A DNA stretch of 64,000 bases from Marinobacter sp. BW6 (GTDB lineage Bacteria; Pseudomonadota; Gammaproteobacteria; Pseudomonadales; Oleiphilaceae): assembly GCF_008107725.1 (NCBI RefSeq), contig NZ_VIRN01000083.1, forward strand, positions 124,001-188,000, written 5' to 3'. The position numbers were made by a program, and so were the translations under genes. Every line of letters begins with the position of its first letter. Position 1 is the stretch's first letter. The notes beneath the pieces were generated by a model. It was not told the origin of the DNA and did not search any database. It was given only the letters and a program-made list of their open reading frames with translations. Positions 33,487 through 42,641 of this stretch are shown piece after piece.

Positions 33487-35784
33487 TCAGTCCTTGCGGC
33501 TGCTGCGGAGGTTATCGATGATCGACTCAAGCGCCCGGTCGAAAATCAGGCCGTCATCAAGCATGCTGATTTTCCCGGCTTCCATGTCTGCGGCCAGCTC
33601 CTGACGCAGATACTCGGCCACCTTGGCGCCACTGCGATTCACAAAGATATACTTGCCGGTCGCCTTGATGAAGGCCGCAAGTTTGCACCGCACTTTGGTT
33701 TCGTCACGGGTAAGTTCAATCCAGGAGCCCACACGGAGGCTGTCCGCCTTGCCCAGCCACTCTGGCGACACCTGATCCGCTGCCTCGGCCATCTCGGCCT
33801 TCTGGGCAGGGGGGTCACTGACTACTGCAGTAGCGGGCTCCTCGGGCTCAGCCGGCACCTTGGTTTCGCTAAACGCCCCTTCAGCTGCCGGAGGCGCCAC
33901 GGGCGCTTCAACGGGTTGTTCCGGCTGGAGCAAGACCTCAGGTTCCGCAGGTGGTTCCGGGCGGGACGGAGCGGTCACTAGACGCTGGAAAACGTCCACA
34001 TGCGCAAGCTCCAGATCACGGATAGCTGCGTCAGTGGCAAACGGGTCCCAGGAAATCTCCTGCAGCGCCTTGCGAAGATCATCCACAATGGCAGGGATTG
34101 CCCGTAGCAGTTCTGTCCGGGTCGAGTCAGTAACCGGGCGAGGATCCACACTCCACACCAGCTGCTCGGTCAGGTTCCGGGCCTGCTGCCAGCGATCGCT
34201 GTCTTCGCCTTCCCGGAGAACCACCCACTGCAGGTACTTGGTCCAGGCTTCGTTGAGCAGCTCGGCAACCGGCTCAGGAACGTCCCGCTGCTCAGTCAGC
34301 TCCTGCACCAGGCCTTCCGCCGCCTGGGACGCTCGCTCCTGACGAGCCCGCCCTTCTTCCGCATCCCGAAGGCGTTGTTCCACGAGTTCACGACGCCTGC
34401 GATCGAGATCCATGAAGTGACTGAAGTCTTTCAGCAATTCTTCGAACAACGACACGTTAGTGGTGAACTCGCTAAGTACCCGATCCACCACCGATTCAAT
34501 CTTATCCCGAAGCGGGTCTCTTTGGCCGGCCTTCTTTTCGGTCCAGCCGATGGCTGACAGTGCCAGCTCGTTGAGCAGCTTGCGGACCGGGTGACCACCG
34601 CGATTGAAAAAATTCTTGTCGCTCAATGCGACTTTCAGCACCGGTATCTGCAGACGACCGATCAACGCCTTCATCACCGGGTGCAGTTGCCGATCCTCCA
34701 GAATGAAGTCGAAAAGCATGGAGACCAGATTGATCACATCACTGTCCATCTGCCCTACGTTCAGGCTTTTCCCGTCACCGGAGCGCAGGATGGGCTGAAG
34801 CTGCTGATTCAGAGGCACAACAGCGCCGTCACCCCATTGCCGACTGTTCGACTGGGCTTCGGTGAGACGAGCCATGAGTCGATCAGTATCTATGTAACCT
34901 TCGCCCGCTGGCGCTCCACCACTGGCAGGCGCAGAATCGCCACGATGCAACAACGCACTGAGTTCTGAGAACGTAGCCTGGGATTGCGACACGCCCTGAC
35001 TCCCACTAGCGGAACTGCCCTGAAACCCATCAGAGGTTGCAGCCGGACCTTCGCCTGGCGGACGCTGAGCCGAACGGGCGGGCACCTTGCCGGCGGGAGG
35101 CCGCTTCATGTCAGGCATGACACCCTCACTGATCAAGGTGCGATTCGCTTCTTTGTAAAAATCACCAAGAATATCGGCAAGCAGGCGATCAAACAGCTTC
35201 AGAACCACCAGCTTGGCCCGGATATCAATATCCAGATCGGCGCAGGCCTCGGCTACGCCGCCACAGATGATCTCCGGACTCAATGGCATCTGCGCATCCT
35301 TGAGATCAATGCCCGGCACCAGGTGTCCAACCCGCGCAGTCAGCAAACGGATCTGTTCGGTGTGACGGTTCCGGAGTTTATTGATCAGGTTGTCGACAGC
35401 CACCTGCTGCTCAAGCTGGGAGTGATCGATGAGACTGAGCGAATCCTCGTCAACCTCATCGAGAGACCGGGCCTCCTGCTGGGGCTGGAACTTGCCAATT
35501 TCGTTGAAAGCCTGGCTGACATACTGGAGGATCGAGACCGCCATGGCCTTGCGGCGAAGCCTGAGCTCTCGCATGGCATCAAAGTAGGCGGTCTGGTCAA
35601 GGTTGGAGCCGGCTCTGTCGGCAAGTTCAAACAGGGCGTCGTCGGCACGATCAAAAAAACTGGCAAGAACGGACTTCAGGGACTGACCCGATGCGTCACG
35701 CAGGCGAACGAGAGCAGCGGGCAATGAAAACCGGGCGGACGGCTTTCGGCCTGAAAAGCTGACAACCTTGTTACCATGCACCAT
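33487..35784 (-). CDS. DUF1631 family protein, function unknown
   Basis: A 765-residue cytoplasmic-looking protein with no signal peptide. The start is ATG 35784 (MVHGNKVVSFSGR) with GGAG 8 bases upstream; the frame extends 9 codons further. It is mostly helical (FFDRADDALFELADRAG, LLKDFSHFMDLDRRRRELVEQ), with a Pro/Glu-rich linker at about 620-680 and a compact C-terminal domain (LRVGSWIELTRDETKVRCKL) reminiscent of a small beta-barrel such as PilZ. The same gene lies between ampD and nadC in Pseudomonas. No catalytic motif is evident. Confidence 0.82.
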   Translation of the reverse strand: MVHGNKVVSFSGRKPSARFSLPAALVRLRDASGQSLKSVLASFFDRADDALFELADRAGSNLDQTAYFDAMRELRLRRKAMAVSILQYVSQAFNEIGKFQPQQEARSLDEVDEDSLSLIDHSQLEQQVAVDNLINKLRNRHTEQIRLLTARVGHLVPGIDLKDAQMPLSPEIICGGVAEACADLDIDIRAKLVVLKLFDRLLADILGDFYKEANRTLISEGVMPDMKRPPAGKVPARSAQRPPGEGPAATSDGFQGSSASGSQGVSQSQATFSELSALLHRGDSAPASGGAPAGEGYIDTDRLMARLTEAQSNSRQWGDGAVVPLNQQLQPILRSGDGKSLNVGQMDSDVINLVSMLFDFILEDRQLHPVMKALIGRLQIPVLKVALSDKNFFNRGGHPVRKLLNELALSAIGWTEKKAGQRDPLRDKIESVVDRVLSEFTTNVSLFEELLKDFSHFMDLDRRRRELVEQRLRDAEEGRARQERASQAAEGLVQELTEQRDVPEPVAELLNEAWTKYLQWVVLREGEDSDRWQQARNLTEQLVWSVDPRPVTDSTRTELLRAIPAIVDDLRKALQEISWDPFATDAAIRDLELAHVDVFQRLVTAPSRPEPPAEPEVLLQPEQPVEAPVAPPAAEGAFSETKVPAEPEEPATAVVSDPPAQKAEMAEAADQVSPEWLGKADSLRVGSWIELTRDETKVRCKLAAFIKATGKYIFVNRSGAKVAEYLRQELAADMEAGKISMLDDGLIFDRALESIIDNLRSSRKD

Positions 35785-36007
35785 GTCACTGCTCCGCCTT
35801 GTTTTACACAAATGCCTGTTTGTTTTCCCACCTTCGATGATACGAGCTGCCCACGTCAGGTTGTGTCAGAATTTGTCACCTTTTGTATAGACCTGACCTG
35901 CATCACAGTTTAGCAGTGTGGACTCAAGAGTTTGGCGATTCACCAGCAGGCCATTAGAATTGGCAGCCTGAAAAGCTTACAACCCACAGCACCGGACACT
36001 TTGCCCT

Positions 36008-36847
36008 ATGATCCCCCCCGAACTCCTTCGCCAGGCCAGAATCGAAAACGTTGCCCAGAGCCTGCGGGAAGATATTGGTGATGGTGACGTCACGGCCAGA
36101 CTGATACCCGCCGAAAAGCCGGCCAGAGGCCGCGTGATTACACGGGAAACGGCAACAATTGCAGGCAGGGAGTGGGTAGACGAGGTATTCCGGCAAGTAG
36201 ATCCGTCCGTTGAACTGACCTGGCAGGTATCCGATGGCGAAACCGTGTCACCGGACCAGGTACTGTTCACCATGCAGGGCCCTGCCAGAAGCCTGCTGAG
36301 TTCTGAACGTGCCGCCCTGAACTGGCTTCAGACCCTTTCCGGGGTTGCTACCACCTGCGCCAGCTATGCTGCCCGGGTTGCCCACACCAATGTACGACTG
36401 CTGGATACGCGCAAAACCCTGCCCGGCCTGCGCCTGGCCCAGAAATATGCCGTTGCCTGTGGCGGCTGCTTCAATCACCGCATCGGGCTCTGGGATGCCT
36501 TCCTGATCAAGGAAAATCACATTGCCGCCTGCGGCTCGATTGCAGAAGCCATTGAGGCCGCCCACAGGATTGCCCCGGGCAAGCCTGTTGAGGTGGAAAC
36601 CGAAAACCTCGACGAGCTGGCGCAAGCCTTGAAGGCAGGCGCGGACATCATCATGCTGGATGAATTCTCGCTTGAAGACATGCGAACCGCGGTTGCCACC
36701 ACCCGAGGCAAGGCAAAGCTTGAGGCCTCTGGGGGAATCAACGCCGACACGCTGGTTCCGATCGCGGAGACGGGCGTGGACTTCATCTCGATCGGCGCGC
36801 TGACCAAAGATGTGAAAGCCGTGGATCTGTCCATGAGACTGGACTGA
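36008..36847 (+). CDS. nadC: Nicotinate-nucleotide pyrophosphorylase (quinolinate phosphoribosyltransferase)
   Basis: A 279-residue NAD-biosynthesis enzyme converting quinolinate and PRPP to nicotinate mononucleotide. The family signature LDTRKTLPGLRLAQKYAV and GGCFNHRIGLWDAFLIKENH are present, with VEVETENLDEL and GGINADTLVPIAETGVDFISIGAL in the barrel. The length is normal. It is divergent from the DUF1631 gene (223-bp gap) and convergent with yqcC, whose 3' end abuts it by one base. Confidence 0.96.
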   Translation: MIPPELLRQARIENVAQSLREDIGDGDVTARLIPAEKPARGRVITRETATIAGREWVDEVFRQVDPSVELTWQVSDGETVSPDQVLFTMQGPARSLLSSERAALNWLQTLSGVATTCASYAARVAHTNVRLLDTRKTLPGLRLAQKYAVACGGCFNHRIGLWDAFLIKENHIAACGSIAEAIEAAHRIAPGKPVEVETENLDELAQALKAGADIIMLDEFSLEDMRTAVATTRGKAKLEASGGINADTLVPIAETGVDFISIGALTKDVKAVDLSMRLD

Positions 36848-37183
36848 TCATCCTCCACTGAGCAGGCGGTCGATTGCCTCCAGCTCACTGACCAGCCTGC
36901 TTCCTGACACCGGGCGCCCCCGAAAGTGCTCCTCGGCCATGGGCGCTATGCCGGAAGTCGCGGGTAGCGGATGATCGTTTTCGATGATCACTTTCATCCG
37001 GGCGACAAAGACAAATTGCAGCCACTGGGTAAACTCCAGCGTATCTATGCAAAATGGCTGAACACTTTGGAACGCCTCTTCCGGTGGTGGCTCGGACTCC
37101 CAAAGCCCCAGCTGCCGCAACTCCATCTCAATGTTCAGAAGGCAGTCCGCAACCTGCCCGATCGGGTTACCGGATTCGGTCAT
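36848..37183 (-). CDS. YqcC family protein (DUF446)
   Basis: A 111-residue protein. The pattern LLNIEMELRQLGLWESEPPPEEAF, then PFCIDTLEFTQWLQFVFVARM, matches YqcC. The family is helical and of unknown function; in E. coli it is encoded near truC. Here it is 12 bp downstream of the orphan parA and its 3' end abuts nadC. Confidence 0.85.
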   Translation of the reverse strand: MTESGNPIGQVADCLLNIEMELRQLGLWESEPPPEEAFQSVQPFCIDTLEFTQWLQFVFVARMKVIIENDHPLPATSGIAPMAEEHFRGRPVSGSRLVSELEAIDRLLSGG

Positions 37184-37195
37184 ATCAGTCTCGCT

Positions 37196-37993
37196 TCAGT
37201 CGGTGAGCGGCTCAAGCTCCACGGTTTCACCATGCAGAACCCGGAATAGGTCCTCATACTGCTGCGTCAACGGGTGCTTGGGAGCCATATGAATCAGGGG
37301 CTGCCGGCTCTGATGGGATTCTTTCATCTTCACGGAACTTGAGAGCCGTACAGGGAGGACCGGCAAGCCTTCTTCGATAAGTTCCCGGACCAGTTGCTTC
37401 GGCAGACTGGCACGCGGCTGGAACTGGTTCGCAACAATCCCCTCCACCACAAGATCTTCGTTATGATCTTCTTGAAGATCTCGGATTTCGTTGAGGATGT
37501 TGTAAAGGGCCTGACGAGAGAAATCGTCACAATCGAACGGAATCAGGCAGCGCTGGGCGGCGATCAGCGCTGAACGGGTGTAGAAATTCAACGCGGGCGC
37601 GGTGTCGATGTAGATCGCATCGAAGGATTCGCCCAGCTTTTTCAGTGCCTCTCTCAGCTTGTAAATCTTATGCTTGGCTTCAAGCTTGCGCTCCAGAAAG
37701 TCCAGCTCCGGGCTGGAAGGCATCACAAACAGGTTCTTGAACGGTGAGGCGTGGACAAACTCGTCCGGCCTGCGGTTGAACACAGTGAATGCAACCGTCT
37801 GTTCAAGCATATCGGCAACGGTGTCTTTGAGCTCGCTGGCGGGCTTGCCCAACAGGTAATGGGTGGAGTTGCCCTGGGGATCGAGATCCACTACCAGGGT
37901 TCGTTTCCCACGAGCGGCACTGATAGCTGCGAGATTGCACGTGATACTGGACTTGCCGACACCGCCTTTCTGGTTAAATACCACCCGTCTCAT
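37196..37993 (-). CDS. Orphan ParA-family ATPase
   Basis: A 265-residue deviant-Walker ATPase (MRRVVFNQKGGVGKSS). KGGVGKS lies at 9-15 with the signature first lysine, VDLDPQGNSTHYLLG is the A' region and YIDTAPALNFYTRSAL is Walker B. This class moves or positions DNA or protein cargo by ATP-dependent dimerisation on the nucleoid. No parB and no parS-like site are adjacent; the neighbours are yqcC and hda. The chromosomal parA near gidA and the flagellar/chemotaxis ParC-type ATPases are different loci. The cargo is unknown. Confidence 0.88.
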   Translation of the reverse strand: MRRVVFNQKGGVGKSSITCNLAAISAARGKRTLVVDLDPQGNSTHYLLGKPASELKDTVADMLEQTVAFTVFNRRPDEFVHASPFKNLFVMPSSPELDFLERKLEAKHKIYKLREALKKLGESFDAIYIDTAPALNFYTRSALIAAQRCLIPFDCDDFSRQALYNILNEIRDLQEDHNEDLVVEGIVANQFQPRASLPKQLVRELIEEGLPVLPVRLSSSVKMKESHQSRQPLIHMAPKHPLTQQYEDLFRVLHGETVELEPLTD

Positions 37994-38053
37994 TTTGTCT
38001 CTCCCTTGATGAACCCGTTATCGTTTTCTGCCCTACGATGAATTCAGTCCAAC

Positions 38054-38752
38054 TCACCAACCCATCACTGTTTTCACAAACGGGATAGTCAGTCTTCTCT
38101 GCGCCTGAAGTGAATTTTCATCCAGTATATCGAGAATTCCCAGCAAATCACCGAGCCTTCGAGGCGCCCGGCGCATAATGTAGCTGGCTACGTCGTCCGC
38201 CATCACCAGCCCTCGCTTCTCGGCCCGGGCCCTCAGAATCTTCAGGCGATCCTCATCCCGGTAGATACCCAGCTGAATGATCAATCCGTGACTGAATCTC
38301 GAGACCAGATCCGGCAACTCAAAGGGCAGACTGGCTGGCAAATCGGCCAGACTCACCAGCAAAAGACCGCCCCGGTCCTGTATCCGGTTATAAAGATGAA
38401 AAATGGCCTCTTCCCACATCCGCTCGCCTGTGATGCGGTCGACATCATCCAGACAGACGATGTCGTGAGTCTCAAGCCCCGCCAAGGCATCAGGACCAAA
38501 AGGCTCAAGCTCTGCAATGCTGATACAGACCGCAGCCTTGCCCTGTTTTTCGCCCAGGTGGCACACCGCCTGCAAAAGATGGCTTTTGCCAGTATCGGCA
38601 TCGCCACACAGAACAACCACCGGAACATCATCAGGTTGATGACACACGGTTTCAAGACGCTGGGCCGCACTCGTGTTCCGGTCGCCATGGAAGTTGTCGA
38701 ACCGGGCATCATCACGCAACTTGACCCCGAGCACCAACTGAGACGCAGTCAT
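38054..38752 (-). CDS. hda: DnaA regulatory inactivator Hda
   Basis: A 232-residue AAA+ protein homologous to DnaA's ATPase domain. With the beta clamp it triggers hydrolysis of DnaA-ATP after initiation. The start is ATG 38752, which overlaps the upstream phosphatidyltransferase stop as ATGA; a longer frame exists but has no support. The N-terminal MTASQLVLGVKL holds a QL-type clamp-binding motif. Walker A is LCGDADTGKSHLLQA, Walker B is IVCLDDVDRI, and the sensor regions are near LPDLVSRFSHGLII. It lies in the same leftward cluster as the DUF2066 gene, as in Pseudomonas. Confidence 0.93.
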   Translation of the reverse strand: MTASQLVLGVKLRDDARFDNFHGDRNTSAAQRLETVCHQPDDVPVVVLCGDADTGKSHLLQAVCHLGEKQGKAAVCISIAELEPFGPDALAGLETHDIVCLDDVDRITGERMWEEAIFHLYNRIQDRGGLLLVSLADLPASLPFELPDLVSRFSHGLIIQLGIYRDEDRLKILRARAEKRGLVMADDVASYIMRRAPRRLGDLLGILDILDENSLQAQRRLTIPFVKTVMGW

Positions 38753-39309
38753 GACCGGGTAGCCCTCCAGGCACGTAATCCCCACACGAAAAGGTAGTGC
38801 GCTCCGCTAAACACAGTTGATACAGCCACCAGGAGAATGCCGGCATCCACGACCCAGGGCTGCATCGGCAAATCAGCCAGTAGCACGATAATGGCCAGGG
38901 CGACGAGAATCTGGATAAAGGTATTGATCTTGCCCGGGATGCTGGGCTCCATATCGTAACGGCCAACCGTGTAGTGGTAAGCCAATGCCCCGACCACAAT
39001 CAGCAGGTCCCGACCCAGAACCAGCAAAAACAGCCAAACCGGAAGAATGGCAGTGAGCGTAAGCATCAGGTAGGCCGTAATCAGCAGGGCCTTGTCAGCC
39101 AGGGGGTCAGCGATTGCCCCAAGCCTCGAACGCCAGTTGAAATGCCGGGCCAGGAAGCCGTCAACCGCGTCAGTGCCAGCCGCCAGAAAGAATATCAGCA
39201 GCGCCCGGCGATAATCTCCGGCCAAGAGCGCTCCCGCAAAGGGCGCAATCAGAAGGATGCGCAGGAACGTCAGGGCATTGGGAATCCAGCGCCAGCGGTG
39301 CAAATTCAA
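38749..39309 (-). CDS. CDP-alcohol phosphatidyltransferase family protein (PgsA-like)
   Basis: A 186-residue membrane enzyme with about five helices. The full CDP-alcohol phosphotransferase motif is present: Asp47, Asp50-Gly51, Ala54-Arg55, Gly64, Asp68, Asp72 with the canonical spacing. The N-terminus RWIPNALTFLRILLIAPFAG resembles phosphatidylglycerophosphate synthase. It transfers a phosphatidyl group to an alcohol acceptor; glycerol-3-phosphate is likely but not provable. Since pgsA in this group usually sits by uvrC, this may be a second paralogue. It overlaps hda by 4 bp. Confidence 0.88.
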   Translation of the reverse strand: MNLHRWRWIPNALTFLRILLIAPFAGALLAGDYRRALLIFFLAAGTDAVDGFLARHFNWRSRLGAIADPLADKALLITAYLMLTLTAILPVWLFLLVLGRDLLIVVGALAYHYTVGRYDMEPSIPGKINTFIQILVALAIIVLLADLPMQPWVVDAGILLVAVSTVFSGAHYLFVWGLRAWRATRS

Positions 39310-39330
39310 AAGACTCCCTCCGGTTACACC

Positions 39331-40668
39331 TTATTCGCCGCCATCGCTCCCGATGACAGAAGACGGTTGCCAACGATAATACAGAACCTGGTACAGGGAT
39401 TCGAACGCCTCCCTGGCCTCTTCCTCATCGACGGGCACCGGCTGATAGGTAAACAGTTCAGTCTCTTCGGACCCTTCAGCAGAGGTTTGCTGATCCGGGT
39501 CCACCGGTTGCGCTTCCTCGCTTTCGGGCGTGTCTTCAGCATTCGTGGCAGACGACGCCACCTGATCCGTTGTTATCCGGTCGGTACCTGACGGTTCGGC
39601 CGGAAGGTCCGACTCCATTGGAACAAAGCGCGGGTCCAGGGCGATATATTCACGAAGCTGGTCCAATTCGCCGGAAAAGGCCACCCGCAGGGTAAGCTGT
39701 TCATCGCGTACCCGGTGGGCGCCGACACTGACAACGGGCGTCAGACCCTCCAGCACCTTATTGGCTCTGGCATAGTCTTCAAGTGAGGACACGCCGCGCA
39801 GAACAATATCCACCTGAGGGGAATCTCCCACCTCCGAAGCGGCAACCGCGTATCGGCTGGCGTATAGCTCGGCCCAGCGATTAATCATGGCTTCCGCCAA
39901 TGCCTCCGGCGTCTGGGCGGTTATCGATTCTTCACCAGCATTCATGGCCATACCGTCGAACACCCAACCGGCACGCCATTGCCCACCCGTGCGGCTGACC
40001 CGCACCAACGCCAACACATCATGATCAAGATCTTCGGAGGCAGACTTCACCCGACCAATAAACTGCCCCCAGATATCCGAAAGTAGCTCCCGGTCCGAGG
40101 TGTAATCCGATGATGGGAGCGCCACGGGCAAGCCCCGCTTCCTGGCGGCCTCATCGAACGCAGCTCGCCAGGTTCCGGCGCTTTCCTGGCCGGAGCCTCC
40201 TTCAGGCCGGGTAACCAGGGTTCGCGAACCCCGATCCTCGGCGGCGATCCAGGCCAACGTGAGGGGTCTGTTCGCCCCCCATACCGGCGCATTAATCGAG
40301 GCCAGGGCGCGGTTCACACCGACCGCCCCGAAGGACATGCTCAGAACACTCTGACCGAATTCATCCCGGGCAACCTGATAGGAAAGCAATAACGACTCAG
40401 CATCGGACAGCAGTGTTTCAACGCCCTCCATTGCCAGCACGTCACGAGTACCGGAAACCCGGACAAGCACCTGACTAAGGCCATCCGCATACCCCTGGGC
40501 CAGCTGACCCGGCGAGGATCCCGCCACCGGAACCTTGGCTGAATAAAGACCGGAAACTGTCACTGCGGTCACCTGGGCGGAAAACCCGACCAGCAGAAAA
40601 GAAAACAACGCAAAGAACCACGCCGCGGATACAGACCTGTGTGCCGGCTTTTGTCCTGATACTGACAT
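39331..40668 (-). CDS. DUF2066 domain protein, secreted
   Basis: A 445-residue protein with an N-terminal hydrophobic signal (SAAWFFALFSFLLVGFSAQVTA). I chose ATG 40668; the same frame runs on antisense through purM but only as a composition artefact. The DUF2066 region follows (VSGLYSAKVPVAGSSPGQLA, YADGLSQVLVRVSGTRDVL). The last ~100 residues are an acidic, Ser/Glu-rich tail likely to be disordered. The function is unknown. The gene is divergent from purM, an arrangement shared with Pseudomonas. Confidence 0.85.
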   Translation of the reverse strand: MSVSGQKPAHRSVSAAWFFALFSFLLVGFSAQVTAVTVSGLYSAKVPVAGSSPGQLAQGYADGLSQVLVRVSGTRDVLAMEGVETLLSDAESLLLSYQVARDEFGQSVLSMSFGAVGVNRALASINAPVWGANRPLTLAWIAAEDRGSRTLVTRPEGGSGQESAGTWRAAFDEAARKRGLPVALPSSDYTSDRELLSDIWGQFIGRVKSASEDLDHDVLALVRVSRTGGQWRAGWVFDGMAMNAGEESITAQTPEALAEAMINRWAELYASRYAVAASEVGDSPQVDIVLRGVSSLEDYARANKVLEGLTPVVSVGAHRVRDEQLTLRVAFSGELDQLREYIALDPRFVPMESDLPAEPSGTDRITTDQVASSATNAEDTPESEEAQPVDPDQQTSAEGSEETELFTYQPVPVDEEEAREAFESLYQVLYYRWQPSSVIGSDGGE

Positions 40669-40827
40669 GAAACACCCTGCAATTCGCATGAATGGCGCAT
40701 AGGATACACCATGCCCCAAGGCGTGAGTAGCGGCCCCGGATTTCAGAAAAGCAATATACATTTGGAGCACCACACCGCACCTGTTAAAATCCGCCGCCTG
40801 ACCCACTGGCCAACGGTTAAGTACACC

Positions 40828-41892
40828 ATGAGCGAACAGAAGCCCTCCCTGACCTACCGCGATGCTGGCGTCGATATCGATGCAGGCAATGAACTCGTCA
40901 GTCGAATCAAGGACACCGCAGCGCGCACCCGTCGCCCGGAGGTTCTTGGCGGTCTGGGCGGCTTCGGCGCCATGGTCTCGATTCCCGCCGGATACAACGA
41001 GCCGGTTCTGGTTTCCGGCACTGACGGTGTGGGCACCAAGCTCAGACTGGCCATGCAGCTGGACAAGCATGACAGCATTGGTATTGATCTGGTCGCCATG
41101 TGCGTGAACGACTTGGTGGTCGGTGGCGCTGAACCACTGTTCTTCCTGGACTATTATGCGACCGGAAAGCTCAACGTAGACGTAGCGGCCCAGGTTGTCG
41201 CCGGCATCGGCGAAGGCTGCGAACAGGCTGGTTGCGCGCTGGTAGGCGGCGAAACTGCCGAAATGCCGGGCATGTACGAAGGCGACGACTACGATCTTGC
41301 AGGTTTCTGCGTGGGCGTTGCCGAGCGCAGCGAGATTATCGATGGCGGCCGGGTTCAGTCCGGAGACGTGCTTATCGCCCTGGGCTCCTCCGGCCCCCAC
41401 TCCAACGGCTACTCCCTGATTCGGAAGATTCTGGAAGTAAGCAACGCCGACCTCGACCAGCCAATGGGCGATACCACCCTTGCCAATGCTTTGATGGCGC
41501 CGACCCGAATCTATGTCAAAAACCTCCTTCAGCTGATTCGTGAAGTGGACGTCCGGGCACTTTCCCACATCACCGGCGGCGGCCTTCCGGAGAACATTCC
41601 CAGGGTCCTGCCAAATGGCACCATTGCCGCGATTGATACCGACAGCTGGTCGCTGCCCCCGGTATTCCAGTGGCTCAAGGACAACGGCGGCGTTGCCAGT
41701 GAAGAGATGTACCGCACGTTCAACTGTGGTATCGGCATGATTGTCTGCGTGCCGGCCAATCAGAAGGAGCTGGCTCTGGACACCCTGAAAGCACTGGGCG
41801 AGCACGCCTGGCCGGTAGGGGTGATAGAGCGGGCAGACAGCGAAGAGGTGGATGCCTGCGTTCGCTACGCACCGGGGCTGTTGTCGGCATGA
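40828..41892 (+). CDS. purM: Phosphoribosylaminoimidazole (AIR) synthetase
   Basis: A 354-residue enzyme of de novo purine synthesis, converting FGAM to AIR with ATP. The start is ATG 40828 (MSEQKPSLTYRDAGVDIDAG); 39 open codons upstream are not family-like. Motifs are GGFGAMVSIPAGYNEPVLVSG, TDGVGTKLRLA, GLGSSGPHSNGYSL-type sequence (IALGSSGPHSNGYSLIRKIL) and HITGGGLPENIPRVLP. It overlaps purN by 4 bp (ATGA). Confidence 0.96.
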   Translation: MSEQKPSLTYRDAGVDIDAGNELVSRIKDTAARTRRPEVLGGLGGFGAMVSIPAGYNEPVLVSGTDGVGTKLRLAMQLDKHDSIGIDLVAMCVNDLVVGGAEPLFFLDYYATGKLNVDVAAQVVAGIGEGCEQAGCALVGGETAEMPGMYEGDDYDLAGFCVGVAERSEIIDGGRVQSGDVLIALGSSGPHSNGYSLIRKILEVSNADLDQPMGDTTLANALMAPTRIYVKNLLQLIREVDVRALSHITGGGLPENIPRVLPNGTIAAIDTDSWSLPPVFQWLKDNGGVASEEMYRTFNCGIGMIVCVPANQKELALDTLKALGEHAWPVGVIERADSEEVDACVRYAPGLLSA

Positions 41893-42551
41893 AGGCAGAT
41901 CAGACTCCCTTGCCCAAAATTCTGGTACTTGCATCCGGCAGTGGCACCAACCTCCAGGCACTGATCGATGCCAGCCGTGAGCGGGATTTCCCGGGCCAAA
42001 TAGTGGCCGTCGGCTGCAACCAGCCTGGTGCTTTTGCCCTAGAACGCGCTGCCCAGGCCAATATCGAAACCTTCGTGGTAAACCACAAGAACTTCGAATC
42101 CCGAGACGAGTTTGATGCCTCCTTGATGGCGGAAATCCTCCGCTACAATCCGGATCTGATCGTGCTGGCAGGCTTCATGCGGATTCTGACCACTGATTTT
42201 GTCCGCGCATTCCGGGGCAAGATGCTGAACATTCACCCTTCCCTGCTGCCCAAGTACACCGGACTGAACACTCACCGCCGGGCACTGGAAGCGGGCGATA
42301 CGGTTCACGGCGTTTCTATCCACTTCGTTACCGAGGAGCTGGATGGCGGCCCGGTTATTACCCAGGCAGAAGTAGCCATTGCTTCCGATGACACCCCCGA
42401 AAGCCTCGCAGAAAAGGTACAGGCCAAGGAGCACATCCTTTACCCCATTGTTGTCCGCTGGTTCTGCGAAGGCCGGATTCAACTGGGCAGTGATTACGTG
42501 TTGTTCGACGGCGAACCCTTGAACGCTCCGATGCGCCTGCCAGACAACTGA
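41889..42551 (+). CDS. purN: Phosphoribosylglycinamide (GAR) formyltransferase
   Basis: A 220-residue folate-dependent enzyme. The N-terminal LVLASGSGTNLQALID binds the phosphoribosyl substrate. The catalytic triad corresponds to Asn114 and His116 (NIHPSLLP) and Asp152 (ELDGGP). The length is normal. It is coupled to purM by an ATGA overlap, so the two purine steps are made together, although GAR formylation precedes AIR synthesis in the pathway. Confidence 0.96.
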   Translation: MKADQTPLPKILVLASGSGTNLQALIDASRERDFPGQIVAVGCNQPGAFALERAAQANIETFVVNHKNFESRDEFDASLMAEILRYNPDLIVLAGFMRILTTDFVRAFRGKMLNIHPSLLPKYTGLNTHRRALEAGDTVHGVSIHFVTEELDGGPVITQAEVAIASDDTPESLAEKVQAKEHILYPIVVRWFCEGRIQLGSDYVLFDGEPLNAPMRLPDN

Positions 42552-42641
42552 TACATCGCCTGAACGAATTGTCATCCCCGCATACTGCCCAAGCAGCTAC
42601 ACTGTCGCCATTGATGACGGTAACGGTTCGGGTTTAACAAG

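Noticed and set aside
40669..41961. Long N-terminal extension of the DUF2066 gene antisense to purM
   Set aside because: The real protein begins with a signal peptide at 40668; the upstream part is opposite purM and unlike the family.
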